Assembly: GCA_964352855.1 (NCBI GenBank)
Contig: CAYGTR010000005.1
Location: forward strand, 34,789-98,788
Source of the DNA: Litorimonas sp964352855
GTDB taxonomy: Bacteria > Pseudomonadota > Alphaproteobacteria > Caulobacterales > Maricaulaceae
Direction: 5' to 3'
DNA: 64,000 nt
The position numbers and the translations under genes are program-made. Below the pieces are notes generated by a model. It saw only the letters and a program-made list of their open reading frames with translations. It was not told the origin of the DNA and searched no databases. Shown here piece by piece: positions 63,767 through 64,000 of the stretch. How positions within the stretch are numbered: the first letter of the stretch is position 1; the number at the start of each line of letters is the position of its first letter.

Positions 63767-63862
63767 CCATTCGCCCCATCGAAAGGCGGGGTCCATCTCC
63801 CGAACCTTTCCAGCCAGAAGACAGCGCAGAAGATGGATCCCCTGTCGTAGCGCGGGATGAAC
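63767..63862. repeat. degenerate palindromic intergenic element
   Basis: About 96 bases whose ends are diverged inverted repeats: GGCGGGGTCCATCTC on the left and AGATGGATCCCCTGTC on the right, with CCATTCGCCCC and GCGCGGGATGAAC outside. This is the shape of the widespread CATCCCGCG...GGGATCCATC palindromes of alphaproteobacterial intergenic regions. Mutations have broken pairing, so it is probably an old copy. It explains the meaningless open frames on both strands. Confidence 0.5.
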
Positions 63863-64000
63863 GGAAGTTGAGAGACGTGGGGAGCCCAACACCTCTATCC
63901 ACCTGCCAAACCTGACAGGTGGTATTGGTTTAAAATTGACATCGAACAAGGCGGCGCTCTGGCTGTTTTGGTCTTAATGAGTGGCTTTGGTGGAATCTCC
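63863..64000. other. right edge, no gene called
   Basis: Apart from a 7-bp hairpin CCACCTG / CAGGTGG at 63899-63922, nothing is recognised. A plus-strand frame from 63872 is open to the window end and reads WYWFKIDIEQGGALAV in part, but it has no start codon or ribosome site here. It may be the 5' part of a gene, or chance. Confidence 0.3.

Noticed and set aside
63872..64000. Plus-strand open frame at the right edge
   Set aside because: No start codon or ribosome site before the window ends; too short to judge.

Overview
The window looks like chromosome of an aerobic, probably marine, Gram-negative alphaproteobacterium. The evidence is a CC0125/CC1285-type lipoprotein, a DUF1674 (SDHAF4-like) protein, an HWE histidine kinase, the TCA block mdh / sucC / sucD / sucA / sucB / lpd on one strand, and several TonB receptors and Tat substrates. 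Base composition looks moderate by eye (not computed). A stalked/prosthecate marine lineage (Hyphomonadaceae, Maricaulales or Robiginitomaculum-like) is my inference. I see no tRNA, rRNA, CRISPR array, prophage or intact insertion sequence. Two 100-N scaffold gaps (12099-12198 and 26487-26586) damage sucC and an arsenate reductase gene.

Layout. 1-5.7 kb (minus strand): a TonB receptor, then GST and lpd, and two related four-helix membrane proteins. 5.8-13.4 kb: 2-oxoglutarate dehydrogenase (sucA, and sucB with two lipoyl domains) and succinyl-CoA synthetase. A PIN-toxin/ribbon-helix-helix antitoxin pair sits between sucC and sucD. 13.5-17.5 kb: a carotenoid oxygenase cluster (two DUF2141 proteins, an RPE65-type oxygenase, a DUF2306 membrane protein) divergent from a membrane-bound LytTR regulator. 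17.5-21.3 kb: GNAT, SpoU-type methyltransferase, mdh, an HWE kinase and a membrane-tethered ribbon-helix-helix protein. 21.3-30.8 kb: GH5 glycosidase, zapE with a translationally coupled 31-residue membrane peptide, TM-helix-repeat protein, arsenate reductase, acyltransferase, proton-pumping pyrophosphatase.

30.8-43 kb: a lipoprotein hydrolase; an XRE regulator plus membrane protein behind two identical perfect operators; a pirin/azoreductase operon divergent from a LysR gene; a glycine/aromatic-rich lipoprotein; a Fur-box-like region with a 60-residue ORF and a siderophore receptor; nth, flavin reductase, dapB; and a LuxR-type regulator with all six canonical AHL-pocket residues. 43-64 kb: an SDHAF4-like gene, two cysteine-framed secreted proteins, APC permease, pyrF, SDR, sterol desaturase-like protein, LemA plus DUF2207, TtcA, MscS, argG, a DUF1800/DUF1501 pair, glutamate-type dehydrogenase, DUF2177 and an old-yellow-enzyme oxidoreductase.

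Most of the window is housekeeping. The main candidates for something less described are the carotenoid-oxygenase cluster with its membrane LytTR regulator, the toxin-antitoxin pair inside the suc operon, the membrane-anchored RHH protein with phased repeats, the XRE/membrane-protein module with its twin operators, the cysteine-framed secreted pair, and the 31-residue peptide coupled to zapE.
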